Origin: Pokkaliibacter plantistimulans
GTDB taxonomy: Bacteria > Pseudomonadota > Gammaproteobacteria > Pseudomonadales > Balneatricaceae
Direction of reading: 5' to 3'
Length of the DNA stretch: 35,072 nt
Assembly: GCF_003194385.1 (NCBI RefSeq)
Contig: NZ_LAPT01000141.1
Span: 1-35,072, forward strand
Shown here: piece after piece, positions 1-8,928 of the stretch
Layout: every line of letters starts with the position of its first letter
Numbering within the stretch: position 1 is the stretch's first letter
Notes under the pieces: model-generated
Seen by the model: the letters and a program-made list of their open reading frames with translations, nothing else
What the model was told of the DNA's origin: nothing
Database searches by the model: none
Translations under genes and position numbers: made by a program

Positions 1-19
1 GATTTTCAACGACCTGTTA
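1..19. repeat. End of a MITE-like repeat (body lies outside the window)
   Basis: The first 19 bases are the reverse complement of the left terminal repeat of the element at 34836-35053, with one mismatch in 19. The window therefore appears to begin inside the last bases of another copy lying in the opposite orientation. Only the terminus is visible, so the state of the rest of this copy is unknown. Confidence 0.7.
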
Positions 20-82
20 ATAGTAGTTCGTACATGCACATCCTCCCTTGTAAGGCCAGCGCCTCTCAACAACGAGACCAAC

Positions 83-991
83 ATGAATAATGACCTACGC
101 CAGGGCCACCTGTTTGCTTTGGCTGCCTTTGGTATCTGGGGCACTTTCCCCATTTTTTTCAAACATATGAGCACCGTCCCGGCGTGGGAGATACTGGCTT
201 ATCGTATTAGCTGGTCCATGGTACTGCTGGTCGCATTTCTAAGCCTTACCCGACAGCTCAGCTCCGTCTTCAGTATCGTATTCAACTTGTCGCAGAGTCG
301 CTGGCTGTTCTGTTCTGCATCTTTGATAGCCGTCAACTGGGTAACCTTCATCTGGGCAGTCAACGATGGCCGTATTCTCGAAACCAGTCTGGGGTATTTC
401 TTTACCCCTATCGTTAACATTCTGATCGGACTGATTTTTTTCAAAGAAAAACTACGTGCCTTGCAGTGGTTAGCCGTACTACTTGCAACTCTGGGGGTAG
501 GGTATCAGGTCGCCATGCTCGGCCACTTACCATGGATATCCTTGACGCTGGCGCTGAGCTTTGGATTTTATGGTGCCATTCGCAAGCAGACGACGGTGAG
601 TGCGATAAACGGTCTGGCCATTGAAACACTACTCCTCTGTCCTTTTGCCCTTGCCTATCTGGGCTGGTTAGCGCTGGAAGACAACCTCAGCTTCAGCATG
701 AGCACACCTGCGCTAGACCTGCTGCTGATCTCGACCGGCCTGGTCACCATACTGCCGCTCATTTGGTTTGCGGCAGCCGCCCGCAGACTTCCTATGACAA
801 CCATTGGCTTCTGGCAATACACGACACCGACGATCACCATGCAACTGGCCATATGGCTGTACGATGAGCCTTTTGATCAGCACAAGCTGATACCATTTCT
901 GTTTATCTGGGCTGGGCTGGTGATATTTTCTTTTGATTCTGTGAGCTTTGGCCGTAAGCAGCGTCAATGGCAAGCTCAAACAGCTCGCTGA
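83..991 (+). CDS. rarD: EamA-family permease RarD
   Basis: This 302-residue protein is very hydrophobic and consistent with about ten membrane helices in two EamA repeats of the drug/metabolite transporter superfamily. The N-terminal region (residues 8-60, with FGIWGTFPIFFKH and a following AYRISWS segment) is the pattern of the RarD subgroup. Family knowledge places it in the inner membrane as a putative exporter; the physiological substrate of RarD proteins is not established. Length matches the family (about 290-305). The ATG at 83 follows a modest GAG-containing ribosome site. It is followed 33 bases later by the ankyrin-like gene on the same strand, so the two may be co-transcribed. No clear promoter is seen in the short upstream stretch. 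Confidence 0.85.
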   Translation: MNNDLRQGHLFALAAFGIWGTFPIFFKHMSTVPAWEILAYRISWSMVLLVAFLSLTRQLSSVFSIVFNLSQSRWLFCSASLIAVNWVTFIWAVNDGRILETSLGYFFTPIVNILIGLIFFKEKLRALQWLAVLLATLGVGYQVAMLGHLPWISLTLALSFGFYGAIRKQTTVSAINGLAIETLLLCPFALAYLGWLALEDNLSFSMSTPALDLLLISTGLVTILPLIWFAAAARRLPMTTIGFWQYTTPTITMQLAIWLYDEPFDQHKLIPFLFIWAGLVIFSFDSVSFGRKQRQWQAQTAR

Positions 992-1024
992 TCATTCTTC
1001 GTAATACACAGTGATTAACACCCA

Positions 1025-1654
1025 ATGAAATGGCCTTGGCAGAAAAACTTTGAACTCTCCCCATTCATTCAGGCGCTTGTGGAGGACAACACAGTGCATG
1101 CCAGCAAGCAGTGGCAGCGTTTACCTTCGCCATTCGAGCCGATATCGGATAATCAAAGTGCAGCAGAACTGGTTTTTTTGGAGGGAGCCCTCCAGTGCGC
1201 AGCGTTATTGCTACATCACCACGCTCCCAACATGGATCAAGGCAATCAGCTGGCAACCTCTGCGCTATGTGCGAAGCGACACCGTGTCGAACTGGTTACG
1301 CTATTACTAAAGCACAAGTTTGACCTGGAGCTGACCCCTGATGGCCAGACATGGCCATTAGCCTGCCTGACAATGGCTCCTGCAACCGATCATATGTTGC
1401 TGCTAAATCGCCTGCAGCAATATGGAATTGATTTGAATGTTCGCACTGAGGCGGGCGACACCCTGCTGGACCTAGCTATCAAGTCGGCACGTCCCGAACT
1501 GGTCAGGCACCTGATTGATAGTGGCATGACTACCGATGCCATTGGTAAATGGGTAGATACAGAACCACTGACATCTGAACAGCAGTCGACACTACAACTA
1601 GCGCGTCGCTGCCTGGAGGACTTGCGTATTCGCAAGCTGATGCTGGGAAGGTAA
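1025..1654 (+). CDS. Ankyrin-repeat-like hypothetical protein
   Basis: This is a 209-residue soluble protein without a signal peptide or membrane segment. Residues about 141-166 (start GDTLLDLAIKSARPELVRHL) fit the ankyrin-repeat consensus, and residues about 75-105 and 107-140 look like weaker, degenerate repeats. Ankyrin repeats mediate protein-protein contacts, but no partner can be named. It lies just downstream of rarD on the same strand and converges on the CoA-binding protein gene, with an imperfect hairpin between them. No strong ribosome site precedes the ATG, so the start is tentative. The ankyrin call comes from reading the residue pattern and a profile search would settle it. Confidence 0.6.
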   Translation: MKWPWQKNFELSPFIQALVEDNTVHASKQWQRLPSPFEPISDNQSAAELVFLEGALQCAALLLHHHAPNMDQGNQLATSALCAKRHRVELVTLLLKHKFDLELTPDGQTWPLACLTMAPATDHMLLLNRLQQYGIDLNVRTEAGDTLLDLAIKSARPELVRHLIDSGMTTDAIGKWVDTEPLTSEQQSTLQLARRCLEDLRIRKLMLGR

Positions 1655-1703
1655 AGAGCGAAACTCGCTGACGACAAACACACAGACAAGATGCGCCTGC
1701 AGG

Positions 1704-1742
1704 CTCCTGCCTGGCATTACTCCACACTATGCCAGTCAGGAG
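1704..1742. terminator. Hairpin between convergent genes
   Basis: CTCCTG-C-CTGGCAT (1704-1717) pairs with ATGCCAG-T-CAGGAG (1729-1742): a 13-bp stem interrupted by one mismatch, with an 11-base loop. It sits between the ends of the convergent ankyrin-like and CoA-binding genes, where a bidirectional terminator would be expected. There is no clear T run on either side, so intrinsic termination is plausible but not certain. Confidence 0.5.
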
Positions 1743-1763
1743 TCTGTAACATCAGTACAGAAA

Positions 1764-2207
1764 CTAGTAGATACCCAAGCGCAGGCGCTCATATTCAATC
1801 TTGGGGCAGCGATCCATGATGACACGCAAGCCCTCTTCCTCAGCCCGGGATGCAGCACCCTGATTGACCACGCCGAGCTGCATCCACACGACGCGGGCAT
1901 TCGCTGCGATAGCCTCATCTACTACCTCAGCAACTGCTTCCGAACGGCGGAACACATCCACCATATCAATAGGCTCTGTAATATCCTGCAAAGAAGCGAC
2001 GACTGGCTCACCAAGAATAGATCTACCCGCCTCATTGGGATTCACCGGGATCACCCTGTAACCTTTGTGCAGCAGATATTTCATCACTTGATGGCTTGGT
2101 CGCTCGGGATTAGAACTGGCCCCCACCAATGCAACGACGTTTACCTCTTCCAGAATGTCGCGAATAAAATCGTCATCGTATTTCAGGTTGTTAAGCGCGC
2201 CCGTCAT
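1764..2207 (-). CDS. CoA-binding domain protein (YccU-like)
   Basis: This 147-residue protein is almost wholly one CoA-binding (Rossmann-like) domain. Residues about 24-37 hold the nucleotide-loop region (VALVGASSNPERPS). Further conserved family segments are VIPVNPN (about 52-58), the VDVFRRSE stretch (about 83-90), VVWMQLGV (about 105-112) and a final DRCPKIE motif. Such small proteins resemble the CoA-binding part of succinyl-CoA synthetase alpha; their cellular role is unknown. The ATG at 2207 is preceded by a strong GGAGAGAG ribosome site. It is the last gene of the hemA-prfA-prmC-moeB strand, 38 bases after moeB. In Pseudomonas this place is usually held by murI, so the gene content differs here. 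Confidence 0.85.
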   Translation of the reverse strand: MTGALNNLKYDDDFIRDILEEVNVVALVGASSNPERPSHQVMKYLLHKGYRVIPVNPNEAGRSILGEPVVASLQDITEPIDMVDVFRRSEAVAEVVDEAIAANARVVWMQLGVVNQGAASRAEEEGLRVIMDRCPKIEYERLRLGIY

Positions 2208-2245
2208 GGGGTCTCTCTCCTGTGATTACACGCTTGGTTAAAAAA

Positions 2246-3001
2246 TCAGGCGCCAGCTCCAGCGCAGACAGGGCAATGCGGATCCCGCCTTAACGCCAAA
2301 GAACGCCATTGCATGGTTAACGCATCCAGAACGAGCAGACGTCCCATCAGGGAGGTACCGCCTCCAACAATCAATTTAAGAGCTTCCATGGCCTGAGTAC
2401 AACCTATCATTCCCACCAGTGGCGCTGCGACACCACTGTCGGAACAGGTTAGTTGCTCATCATCACCTGCCTTGTACAAACATTGATAGCAAGGACTTCC
2501 CGCTTTTGCCAGGAAAACACTAACCTGCCCTTCCCAGCGAATCGCTGCCCCCGAAACAAGCGGTTTTCCTGCAGCAACACAAGCCCGATTGAGCGCAAAA
2601 CGAGTCGTAAAGTTATCCGAGCAGTCGATTACCACATCAACCTTATCAACCCACTGAGCCATCTCCACCGGCTCCAGACGCTGCTGCAGCGCAGTGACTA
2701 CTACCTCTGGATTCAACCGGAGCAATGCCCGGCGGGCGGACTCCACCTTGGCCAAACCAAGACTGTCCTCACCATGCAGTACCTGTCGTTGTAAATTACT
2801 GGCCTCGACAACGTCATCATCTACCAGCACCAGCTCACCGACACCCGCCGCCGCCAGATATTGCGCTGCAGGGCAACCAAGCCCCCCCAACCCTACTATC
2901 AGCACTTTGGAAGATAGCAGCCGCTCCTGCCCTTCCAGATCAATACCTGGCAGCATGATATGCCGGCTATAACGCAGTAGTTGCTTGTCAGACAGTTCCA
3001 T
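2246..3001 (-). CDS. moeB: MoeB/ThiF-family sulfur-carrier adenylyltransferase
   Basis: This E1-like enzyme would adenylate the C-terminal glycine of MoaD (molybdopterin synthase small subunit) or a related sulfur carrier. Counting from the ATG at 3001 it has 251 residues, the normal MoeB length. It shows the ATP-binding loop GLGGLG (residues 37-42), the DDDVVEASNLQRQ segment typical of the adenylation site (61-73), and two CxxC pairs (C171/C174 and C243/C246) that bind structural zinc. The open frame extends 19 codons upstream, but the conserved family start (MELSDKQLLRYSRHI) and an upstream GAG support 3001. It begins 17 bases after prmC. MoeB and ThiF cannot be told apart with full certainty from sequence; position beside prmC favours MoeB. 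Confidence 0.88.
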   Translation of the reverse strand: MELSDKQLLRYSRHIMLPGIDLEGQERLLSSKVLIVGLGGLGCPAAQYLAAAGVGELVLVDDDVVEASNLQRQVLHGEDSLGLAKVESARRALLRLNPEVVVTALQQRLEPVEMAQWVDKVDVVIDCSDNFTTRFALNRACVAAGKPLVSGAAIRWEGQVSVFLAKAGSPCYQCLYKAGDDEQLTCSDSGVAAPLVGMIGCTQAMEALKLIVGGGTSLMGRLLVLDALTMQWRSLALRRDPHCPVCAGAGA

Positions 3002-3017
3002 CAGCTCTATTCCTACA

Positions 3018-3890
3018 TCAGCTGGAGCCTGCGCCAGCCACCACAGATTGCTCGCCACACCAGCGACCGCCGGTCACCCGGTCATTACCGCCCAGATCCT
3101 GCCAGCTTTGCACCGAAGAAAAACCTTTCTGCCGTAACAGAAGCTGCACAGACTCAGCTTGCTGCCAGCCATGCTCCAGCAGTATCCAGCCGCCATCGGT
3201 CAAATAGCCGGGCGCATGATCAACAATACAGGTTATATCAGCAAGCCCCTGATCAGCCGCTACCAACGCCGAATGTGGCTCAAAACGCACATCGCCTTGC
3301 AACAGGTGAGGGTCGTTACTATCGATATAAGGAGGATTGCTGACGATAAGATCAAAGGCGCCAGTCACTTGGGCATACCAGTGGCTGAGCAGAAAGGCCA
3401 CATTGAGCTGTAAGCTCATGGCATTTTTCCGTGCCAGGGCCACCGCTTCAGGTAGTCGATCTACCCCCGTCACCTGCCAGCCCGGCCGTTCCGAAGCCAG
3501 AGCCAAAGCAATAGCTCCAGTGCCTGTCCCCAGATCCAGAACCCGAGCTTGCGTGGCTGACAGTTGCAACAGAGCAACCTCGACCAGCGTTTCGGTATCA
3601 GGACGTGGAATCAAGGTCGAAGGCTCAACACGGAGAGGCAGTGACCAGAACTCCCTTACTCCCATGATATACGCCACAGGCTCACCGCACTGGCGGCGTT
3701 CGACAGCCGTCTGGTACTGCAACCACTGCGTATCTGACAACTGCAGATCATCAAACGCACGCAAATAAGCACGATTGCGTCCCAACACCCAGGTTAGCAG
3801 CACCTCAGCATCGGCCTGAGGGCTTTCCCCTGCGCTCAAGGCTACTCTGGCCCACCTGAGTGCATCGGCAATGTTCAACGTACTGTTCAA
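3018..3890 (-). CDS. prmC: Peptide chain release factor N5-glutamine methyltransferase
   Basis: PrmC (HemK) methylates the glutamine of the GGQ motif in release factors RF1 and RF2, which raises termination efficiency. The 290-residue protein has an N-terminal helical domain (about 1-80), a SAM-binding motif [10 protein letters not shown] (119-128) and the catalytic NPPY tetrapeptide (185-188). The assigned start is a TTG at 3890 that overlaps the prfA stop (TTGA), preceded by a GAG-rich stretch. A second in-frame TTG four codons later is an alternative. The tight overlap with prfA, its substrate gene, suggests translational coupling and is the usual gammaproteobacterial arrangement. Confidence 0.93.
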   Translation of the reverse strand: MNSTLNIADALRWARVALSAGESPQADAEVLLTWVLGRNRAYLRAFDDLQLSDTQWLQYQTAVERRQCGEPVAYIMGVREFWSLPLRVEPSTLIPRPDTETLVEVALLQLSATQARVLDLGTGTGAIALALASERPGWQVTGVDRLPEAVALARKNAMSLQLNVAFLLSHWYAQVTGAFDLIVSNPPYIDSNDPHLLQGDVRFEPHSALVAADQGLADITCIVDHAPGYLTDGGWILLEHGWQQAESVQLLLRQKGFSSVQSWQDLGGNDRVTGGRWCGEQSVVAGAGSS

Positions 3891-4978
3891 CTCTGCTCAG
3901 CCAGACTGGCCAACAGCTCCGCCTGATACTCATGCAGCAGAGGCTCAATAACGGAATCCATTTGCCCTCCCACGATCTCATCCAGACGATAAAGCGTGAG
4001 GTTGATGCGATGATCTGTAACCCGCCCCTGCGGGTAGTTGTAGGTACGGATACGTTCCGAACGATCACCGCTACCTACCAGGCTCTTGCGCTGATCAGCC
4101 TGCTCGCTGGCCTGCTTGTCGACCGCCGACTGTTTGAGGCGGGCCGCCAGCAAGGCCATCGCTTTGGCACGGTTTTTATGCTGTGAGCGCTCATCCTGAC
4201 ATTCGACTACCACACCCGAAGGGATGTGGGTAATACGTATAGCGGATTCTGTCTTGTTAACGTGTTGCCCACCCGCACCGGACGCGCGGTAGGTATCAAC
4301 TCGCAGGTCTGCAGGGTTAATCTCGATATCCCCCACCGCATCCACTTCTGGAAGAATGGCTACCGTGCAGGCAGAGGTGTGAATACGCCCTTGCGATTCT
4401 GTTGCAGGTACACGCTGTACGCGGTGCGCCCCAGACTCAAACTTCAGACGTCCATAGACATTCTGGCCAGCAATTCGAGAGATGACCTCTTTGTAACCGC
4501 CATGTTCACCTTCGCTGGCGCTGACGATTTCAATCTGCCAGCCCTGCGTTTCTGCATAACGGGAATACATGCGAAAAAGATCGCCAGCAAATATGGCCGC
4601 CTCATCACCACCAGTTCCTGCACGTACCTCAAGAAAGATGTTATGTGTATCGTTCGGATCCTTGGGCAATAGCAACGTTTGCAACTCAGCTTCCAGACCT
4701 TCGATATTGGCTTTGGCGTCTTTCAACTCCTCCTCTGCCAACTCACGCATCTCAGCATCCGCGTCCTTGAGCATCGCCTCAGCTTCTCGAGCATCGCCCT
4801 GCACCTGCTGGTAGCGACCAAAGGCTTGGGCTAGCTCTTCCAATTCAGCATATTCACGCGAGTAGTTACGAAACTTCTGCTGGTCAGCAATGACACTGGC
4901 TTCACTGAGCAGTGCTGCAAGCTCTTCATAACGCTCAACCAGACCTTCCAATCTGGCCAAAATAGAGGGTTTCAACAT
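3887..4978 (-). CDS. prfA: Peptide chain release factor 1
   Basis: RF1 recognises UAA and UAG stop codons and triggers peptide release on the ribosome. Counting from the ATG at 4978 the protein has 363 residues. It has the tripeptide anticodon PAT (191-193) that reads stop codons and the catalytic GGQ (236-238) within [12 protein letters not shown]. The open frame can be extended four codons to a TTG overlapping the hemA stop, but [11 protein letters not shown] matches the family N-terminus better. Neither start has a strong Shine-Dalgarno sequence, so coupling to hemA translation is likely. The Gln of GGQ is the target of the PrmC encoded immediately downstream. Confidence 0.95.
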   Translation of the reverse strand: MLKPSILARLEGLVERYEELAALLSEASVIADQQKFRNYSREYAELEELAQAFGRYQQVQGDAREAEAMLKDADAEMRELAEEELKDAKANIEGLEAELQTLLLPKDPNDTHNIFLEVRAGTGGDEAAIFAGDLFRMYSRYAETQGWQIEIVSASEGEHGGYKEVISRIAGQNVYGRLKFESGAHRVQRVPATESQGRIHTSACTVAILPEVDAVGDIEINPADLRVDTYRASGAGGQHVNKTESAIRITHIPSGVVVECQDERSQHKNRAKAMALLAARLKQSAVDKQASEQADQRKSLVGSGDRSERIRTYNYPQGRVTDHRINLTLYRLDEIVGGQMDSVIEPLLHEYQAELLASLAEQS

Positions 4979-4986
4979 AGGAGGGA

Positions 4987-6267
4987 TCAATCATCCGCTT
5001 GAGAGTTGGACAGGCCGTAAAGTCGACGAGCCTGCACCAGTAAATCGGTTCGGCCTTCTGCGCTGGCTTTTTTCAGCTCAACGCTGGGCGTATGGATAAG
5101 TTTGTTTGTTAGCCCGCGCGCCAGATGCCGCAAAACATCTTCTGCATTCTGTCCGCGCTGCAGCTGGCGCAGAGCCTTCTCTATTTCCTGATCACGCACC
5201 ACTTCAGCCTGCTGACGGATATCCATCAACGTCTGCACAGCATCACGTGCGCGCAACTGCTCTATGAAATGCTCAATACCCTGAGCGATCAGCAGCTCCG
5301 CCTCTTCTGCAGCGCTCTGACGTGCTTTTACTCCTTCATCAATGACTTGCTGCAAATCATCAACGGTATACAGATAGACATCTTCCAGCTCTCCGACTTC
5401 AGGCTCAATATCCCGAGGGACAGCAATGTCCACCATAAACATCGGATTGTAACGGCGCTTCTTCAATGCACGTTCTACCGCCCCCTTCCCAAGAACAGGC
5501 AAAGGACTGGCCGTTGAGGCAATCACAATATCAGCTTCGTGCAGGTACTCGGCCAGCTCCGCGAGGGGAATAGCACGACCATCCAGCTCTGCGGCAAGTG
5601 CCTGACCACGACTTAAGGTTCGGTTGGCGACGGTGAGTTGAGTCACTCCTGCTTCACGCAGGTGTCGGCCAACCAGTTCGATGGTTTCTCCGGCCCCGAT
5701 GAGCAGTGCCCGGGTATCGGCCAGATCAGCAAAAATGCGCTGAGCGAGACTGACGGCGGCATAGGCAACCGAGACGGGATTTTTACCGATATCCGTCTGA
5801 GTACGCACCTGCTTGGCCATATTGAAGGAGTGCTGGAACCAGCGATTCATCTGCGCACCAAGACAACCGGTACGCTGTGCAGCAGAGAACGCATCTTTCA
5901 GCTGTCCGAGAATTTGTGGCTCGCCCAAAATCAGCGAATCCAATCCACAGGCTACTCGCATCATGTGACGAACGGCTTCTCGATCCCAGTGGATGTATGC
6001 ATTCTTCATCAGCTGTTCGACGCTGACGTCGTGATAGCGGGCCAGCCACTCAAGCACTGTCCGCCCTTCATGCAGCGGCGCCACACCATAAACTTCAGTG
6101 CGGTTGCAGGTAGACAAAATGGCTACCTCACTGAGCGCACCGTCTTTGCGTGCGCGTACCAGCGCCTCATCCAGCTCATCAGGAGAGAATGCCAGTTTTT
6201 CACGGACGTCTACCGGGGCAGTTTTGTGATTAATGCCGAGAGCCAATAACGCCATAGATTGCTGCAT
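4987..6267 (-). CDS. hemA: Glutamyl-tRNA reductase
   Basis: HemA reduces glutamyl-tRNA(Glu) to glutamate-1-semialdehyde with NADPH, the first committed step of C5 tetrapyrrole (heme) synthesis. From the ATG at 6267 it has 426 residues. It shows GINHKTAPV near the N-terminus, the catalytic cysteine in STCNRTE (C54) and an NADPH-binding fold around LLIGAGE (about residue 195), followed by the C-terminal dimerisation helices. The open frame runs 20 codons further upstream to a TTG, but the family N-terminus supports 6267 or the ATG at 6255; no good ribosome site marks either. It is the first gene of the operon and diverges from the TPR lipoprotein gene. A structured leader and candidate promoter are described separately. 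Confidence 0.95.
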   Translation of the reverse strand: MQQSMALLALGINHKTAPVDVREKLAFSPDELDEALVRARKDGALSEVAILSTCNRTEVYGVAPLHEGRTVLEWLARYHDVSVEQLMKNAYIHWDREAVRHMMRVACGLDSLILGEPQILGQLKDAFSAAQRTGCLGAQMNRWFQHSFNMAKQVRTQTDIGKNPVSVAYAAVSLAQRIFADLADTRALLIGAGETIELVGRHLREAGVTQLTVANRTLSRGQALAAELDGRAIPLAELAEYLHEADIVIASTASPLPVLGKGAVERALKKRRYNPMFMVDIAVPRDIEPEVGELEDVYLYTVDDLQQVIDEGVKARQSAAEEAELLIAQGIEHFIEQLRARDAVQTLMDIRQQAEVVRDQEIEKALRQLQRGQNAEDVLRHLARGLTNKLIHTPSVELKKASAEGRTDLLVQARRLYGLSNSQADD

Positions 6268-6329
6268 AACGAAGGTACGCCACTCAGAATGCTTCGTGAT
6301 CCGGATCGATGACCGCACCAGAATCAACT

Positions 6330-6369
6330 ACAACTTGCTCACCCATAGTGAGCGTTTGTGCCAAGTTGT
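6330..6369 (-). promoter_or_regulatory. Nested hairpin in the hemA leader
   Basis: ACAACTTG (6330-6337) pairs with CAAGTTGT (6362-6369) as an 8-bp outer stem. Inside it GCTCAC (6337-6342) pairs with GTGAGC (6348-6353) around the loop CCATA; base 6337 is shared, so the two stems compete by one pair or stack. On the minus strand this lies 63-102 bases upstream of the hemA start, inside the leader predicted from the promoter at 6425-6433. A role in hemA expression is inference only. Confidence 0.45.
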
Positions 6370-6424
6370 GCCGCCGGTGAGCCGGTTTCACAAGTATGGC
6401 GCAATAGCACAGCGGTTGCCGTGA

Positions 6425-6461
6425 ATTATATCAACGATATGAATAGATACTTTCTATTCAT
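6425..6461 (-). promoter_or_regulatory. Candidate hemA promoter with overlapping palindrome
   Basis: Read on the minus strand, TGATATAAT (6433 to 6425) is a perfect extended -10 element (TGn-TATAAT); no good -35 is visible, as is common for extended -10 promoters. Just upstream, ATGAATAGA (6439-6447) and TCTATTCAT (6453-6461) form a perfect 9-bp inverted repeat around TACTT. The palindrome would cover about -21 to -43, a typical repressor or activator position. The remaining intergenic stretch 6462-6644, which must also contain the promoter of the + strand lipoprotein gene, shows no other convincing signal. Confidence 0.45.
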
Positions 6462-6644
6462 CTGCCGGATACTGACCTGACAGATCAGCCCTCGTCCGTT
6501 ATCAAGACACATAAAGAAACAGACCGGTAACAGCCGACGCGTGATTTCCCTTGTGAGCCTGCCAGCGATAACGCAATATACAGGAAACCTCGCCCGCCAA
6601 GGGCTGCCTATTGTAACCAACCCGCCTTATTCACAACAGACTCC

Positions 6645-8336
6645 ATGCCAAGATCAGCTTATTTAATAGCCTGCCTGCTGAGTATTCTAAGTGGCTGTGC
6701 AGTGAAAACCAGCGCGCCTCAATCGGCAGCTCAGGCAAATAAAGCAGATGATATCGCTGCGACTTCCCCTATATATCCGCTCTTGCTGGCTGAATTCGCG
6801 GTGCAACGCGACCAGCCCGACCTGGCATACCGGCAATATCAACTACTGGCAGAAAAGTATCGCACCCCGGAACTCGCTGAGCAGGCAAGCTACCTCGCTC
6901 AATATCTGGGAAACGCAGAAGACCTGTCCAAGTCAGCGCAGCTTTGGCATGACATCAGCCCTGACTCTCGCGTTGCCAGCAACTTGTTGCTGGATAGCCT
7001 GTTCCAGACCAAGCAGTACGCTGAAGTATTCTCTACACTTAACAAGTTCGACTGGCGCAGCAACAATGCAATGTACTCATTGTTACTTGGCCGTGTCGAA
7101 CAACTGGACCAGGGGGACATTGAAGCCTTTGCTCAGGCCTTGCGTCCGCAACTGCAACAGCACCCGCGCAACCCGTTCTACCACCTGAGTACAGCACTGA
7201 TTGCCCGGCATCAGTTGCGCTGGCAAGGTGCAGAGGATGAAGTCAATGAAGCCCTGCATCTAGCTCCCTCGCTACAACAAGCGATCGTACTCAAGGCAGA
7301 CTTGCTGTTTCGCCAGCGCAAATTCACTGAAACCACCCGTTTTCTGAGCCAGGCCAATAAGGCACATCCTTCACCTCAACTACAGGACATGCTGGCTCGC
7401 GCCTATCTGGCCGACAACAAGGCCAAGAAGGCATTGCCTGTGCTGCAATCCCTGATCAAGGAGCAGCCAGACAATCTCGAGGCACGGTTCACGCTTGGCC
7501 GTACCCAGATTCAGCTGGCGCGCTATAAAGACGCCCAGAACAGTTTTCTGGAGCTGTGGGACATGGCGCCCAACCGTTCGCCTGTGGCCTTCTATCTTGG
7601 CTACCTTGCCGAACTGCAAAAGGATCAGGACAGCGCCATCGATTACTACCAGCAGGTGACGCGTGGCGATGAACTCATTACTGCCCAGAGCCGACTGATT
7701 GTGCTGCTGAGTGGCAATGGGCAGGATGATCAGATTCCTGCCATGCTGAAGCAGGCACGCAAGAACAATCCTGATCAGGCAGCCCAACTGTTCGAGTTAG
7801 AGGCTGAGTGGCAATCTAAAAAGCTGGATTATGCAGCTGCACGCCAGGCGTATGACGAAGCACTCAAGCTTGACCCAAACAATCCACAGCTGCTGTATAA
7901 CCGTGCCATGCTCGGGGACAAGGATGGCAATCTGGAGGCCATGATTGCTGACCTCGAGGCGCTGGTTGCCCTTGAGCCAGACAATGCACAAATCCTGAAT
8001 GCACTGGGCTACACCCTTACCGACCGCACCACACGCCATAATGAGGCTTTACAGCTACTGTTGAAGGCTCATACCTTGCAACCCGATGACCCAGCCATTC
8101 TCGACAGCCTGGGGTGGGTCTATTACAACCTGCAACGCTACGATGAAGCCGAAGATTACCTGACAAAAGCCTACGGTGCCTTCCCCGACCCCGAAGTGGC
8201 CTACCATTATGGTGCTGCACTGTGGCAACAGAGCAAGCCCGATCAGGCACTGCGCATCTGGCGCAAGGCACTGCGCAGCAAGCCTGACTACTCCCCGATC
8301 CGCGACATCATGGAGCAATACGGTGTCCAGCCTTAA
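6645..8336 (+). CDS. TPR-repeat outer-membrane lipoprotein, LbcA-like
   Basis: This 563-residue protein begins with a lipoprotein signal peptide ending in the lipobox LSGC (acylated Cys18). The rest is built of tetratricopeptide repeats; clear ones occur at about residues 380-415, 415-450, 450-485 and 485-520, for example around LDSLGWVYYNLQRYDEAEDYL. Between hemA and lolB in Pseudomonas aeruginosa lies LbcA, an outer-membrane TPR lipoprotein that binds the periplasmic protease CtpA and helps it degrade peptidoglycan hydrolases. Same position, size and architecture make this the likely ortholog; that assignment is inference from synteny. Its last codons overlap lolB by 14 bases, so the two are translated together. 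No ctpA is visible in the window. Confidence 0.8.
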   Translation: MPRSAYLIACLLSILSGCAVKTSAPQSAAQANKADDIAATSPIYPLLLAEFAVQRDQPDLAYRQYQLLAEKYRTPELAEQASYLAQYLGNAEDLSKSAQLWHDISPDSRVASNLLLDSLFQTKQYAEVFSTLNKFDWRSNNAMYSLLLGRVEQLDQGDIEAFAQALRPQLQQHPRNPFYHLSTALIARHQLRWQGAEDEVNEALHLAPSLQQAIVLKADLLFRQRKFTETTRFLSQANKAHPSPQLQDMLARAYLADNKAKKALPVLQSLIKEQPDNLEARFTLGRTQIQLARYKDAQNSFLELWDMAPNRSPVAFYLGYLAELQKDQDSAIDYYQQVTRGDELITAQSRLIVLLSGNGQDDQIPAMLKQARKNNPDQAAQLFELEAEWQSKKLDYAAARQAYDEALKLDPNNPQLLYNRAMLGDKDGNLEAMIADLEALVALEPDNAQILNALGYTLTDRTTRHNEALQLLLKAHTLQPDDPAILDSLGWVYYNLQRYDEAEDYLTKAYGAFPDPEVAYHYGAALWQQSKPDQALRIWRKALRSKPDYSPIRDIMEQYGVQP

Positions 8337-8928
8337 TCCCAACGCTGTCAAATATCTCGGCCTTATCACCTTGGCGTTACTCCTCAGCGCCTGTGCCAAC
8401 ACCAACCGGCTGAGTTTTCAGCCGGAACCCAGTACCGCCTGGCGCCAATCTCTCAATCAGATGGACAGCTGGCAACTGGAAGGCAAGGCAGGACTAAAAA
8501 GCAAGGAAAGTTACAACACCCTGACCGTCAACTGGACGGAGCAGGGTGACTCCTATCAGGTAAAAATGACAGGCCCGATGGGTCAGGGCCAACTGAGTCT
8601 GGAAGGCACCCCTCAACAGATACTGCTGACCACCCCGCAAGGGCGCTACGTGTCGGATGATCCCCAGGCGCTGCTACGCCAGCATACCGGCTGGCCGATC
8701 CCGCTGACTCAGCTGACTTACTGGATTAAGGGCACCCCTGCACCGGGCAAGGTCAAAGGTTCATTGTACGATGATCAAGGCCGCCTGCTCAGCCTTGATC
8801 AAGCCGGGTGGCGGCTTGACTATCTGGAGTTCCAGCAACAGGGGCAGGCCTGGCTACCCCGCAAGCTCACCGTCAAACGGGATGATCTGGAACTTAAACT
8901 GGTTATCAAACAATGGCAGGTAAACTGA
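8323..8928 (+). CDS. lolB: Outer-membrane lipoprotein receptor LolB
   Basis: LolB takes lipoproteins from the periplasmic carrier LolA and inserts them into the outer membrane; it is itself a lipoprotein. The chosen GTG at 8323 lies inside the end of the TPR gene, seven bases after a GGAG ribosome site. It gives 201 residues with a signal peptide and lipobox LSAC (Cys24). The frame is open further upstream, but those residues would place a long non-signal extension before the lipobox. Features typical of LolB follow: the W-rich region SWQLEGKAGLKS (about 47-58), MTGPMGQG-type loop (about 81-88) and a YWIKG motif (about 127-131). Unlike in Pseudomonas, ispE does not follow. Confidence 0.9.
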   Translation: MSSLNPNAVKYLGLITLALLLSACANTNRLSFQPEPSTAWRQSLNQMDSWQLEGKAGLKSKESYNTLTVNWTEQGDSYQVKMTGPMGQGQLSLEGTPQQILLTTPQGRYVSDDPQALLRQHTGWPIPLTQLTYWIKGTPAPGKVKGSLYDDQGRLLSLDQAGWRLDYLEFQQQGQAWLPRKLTVKRDDLELKLVIKQWQVN

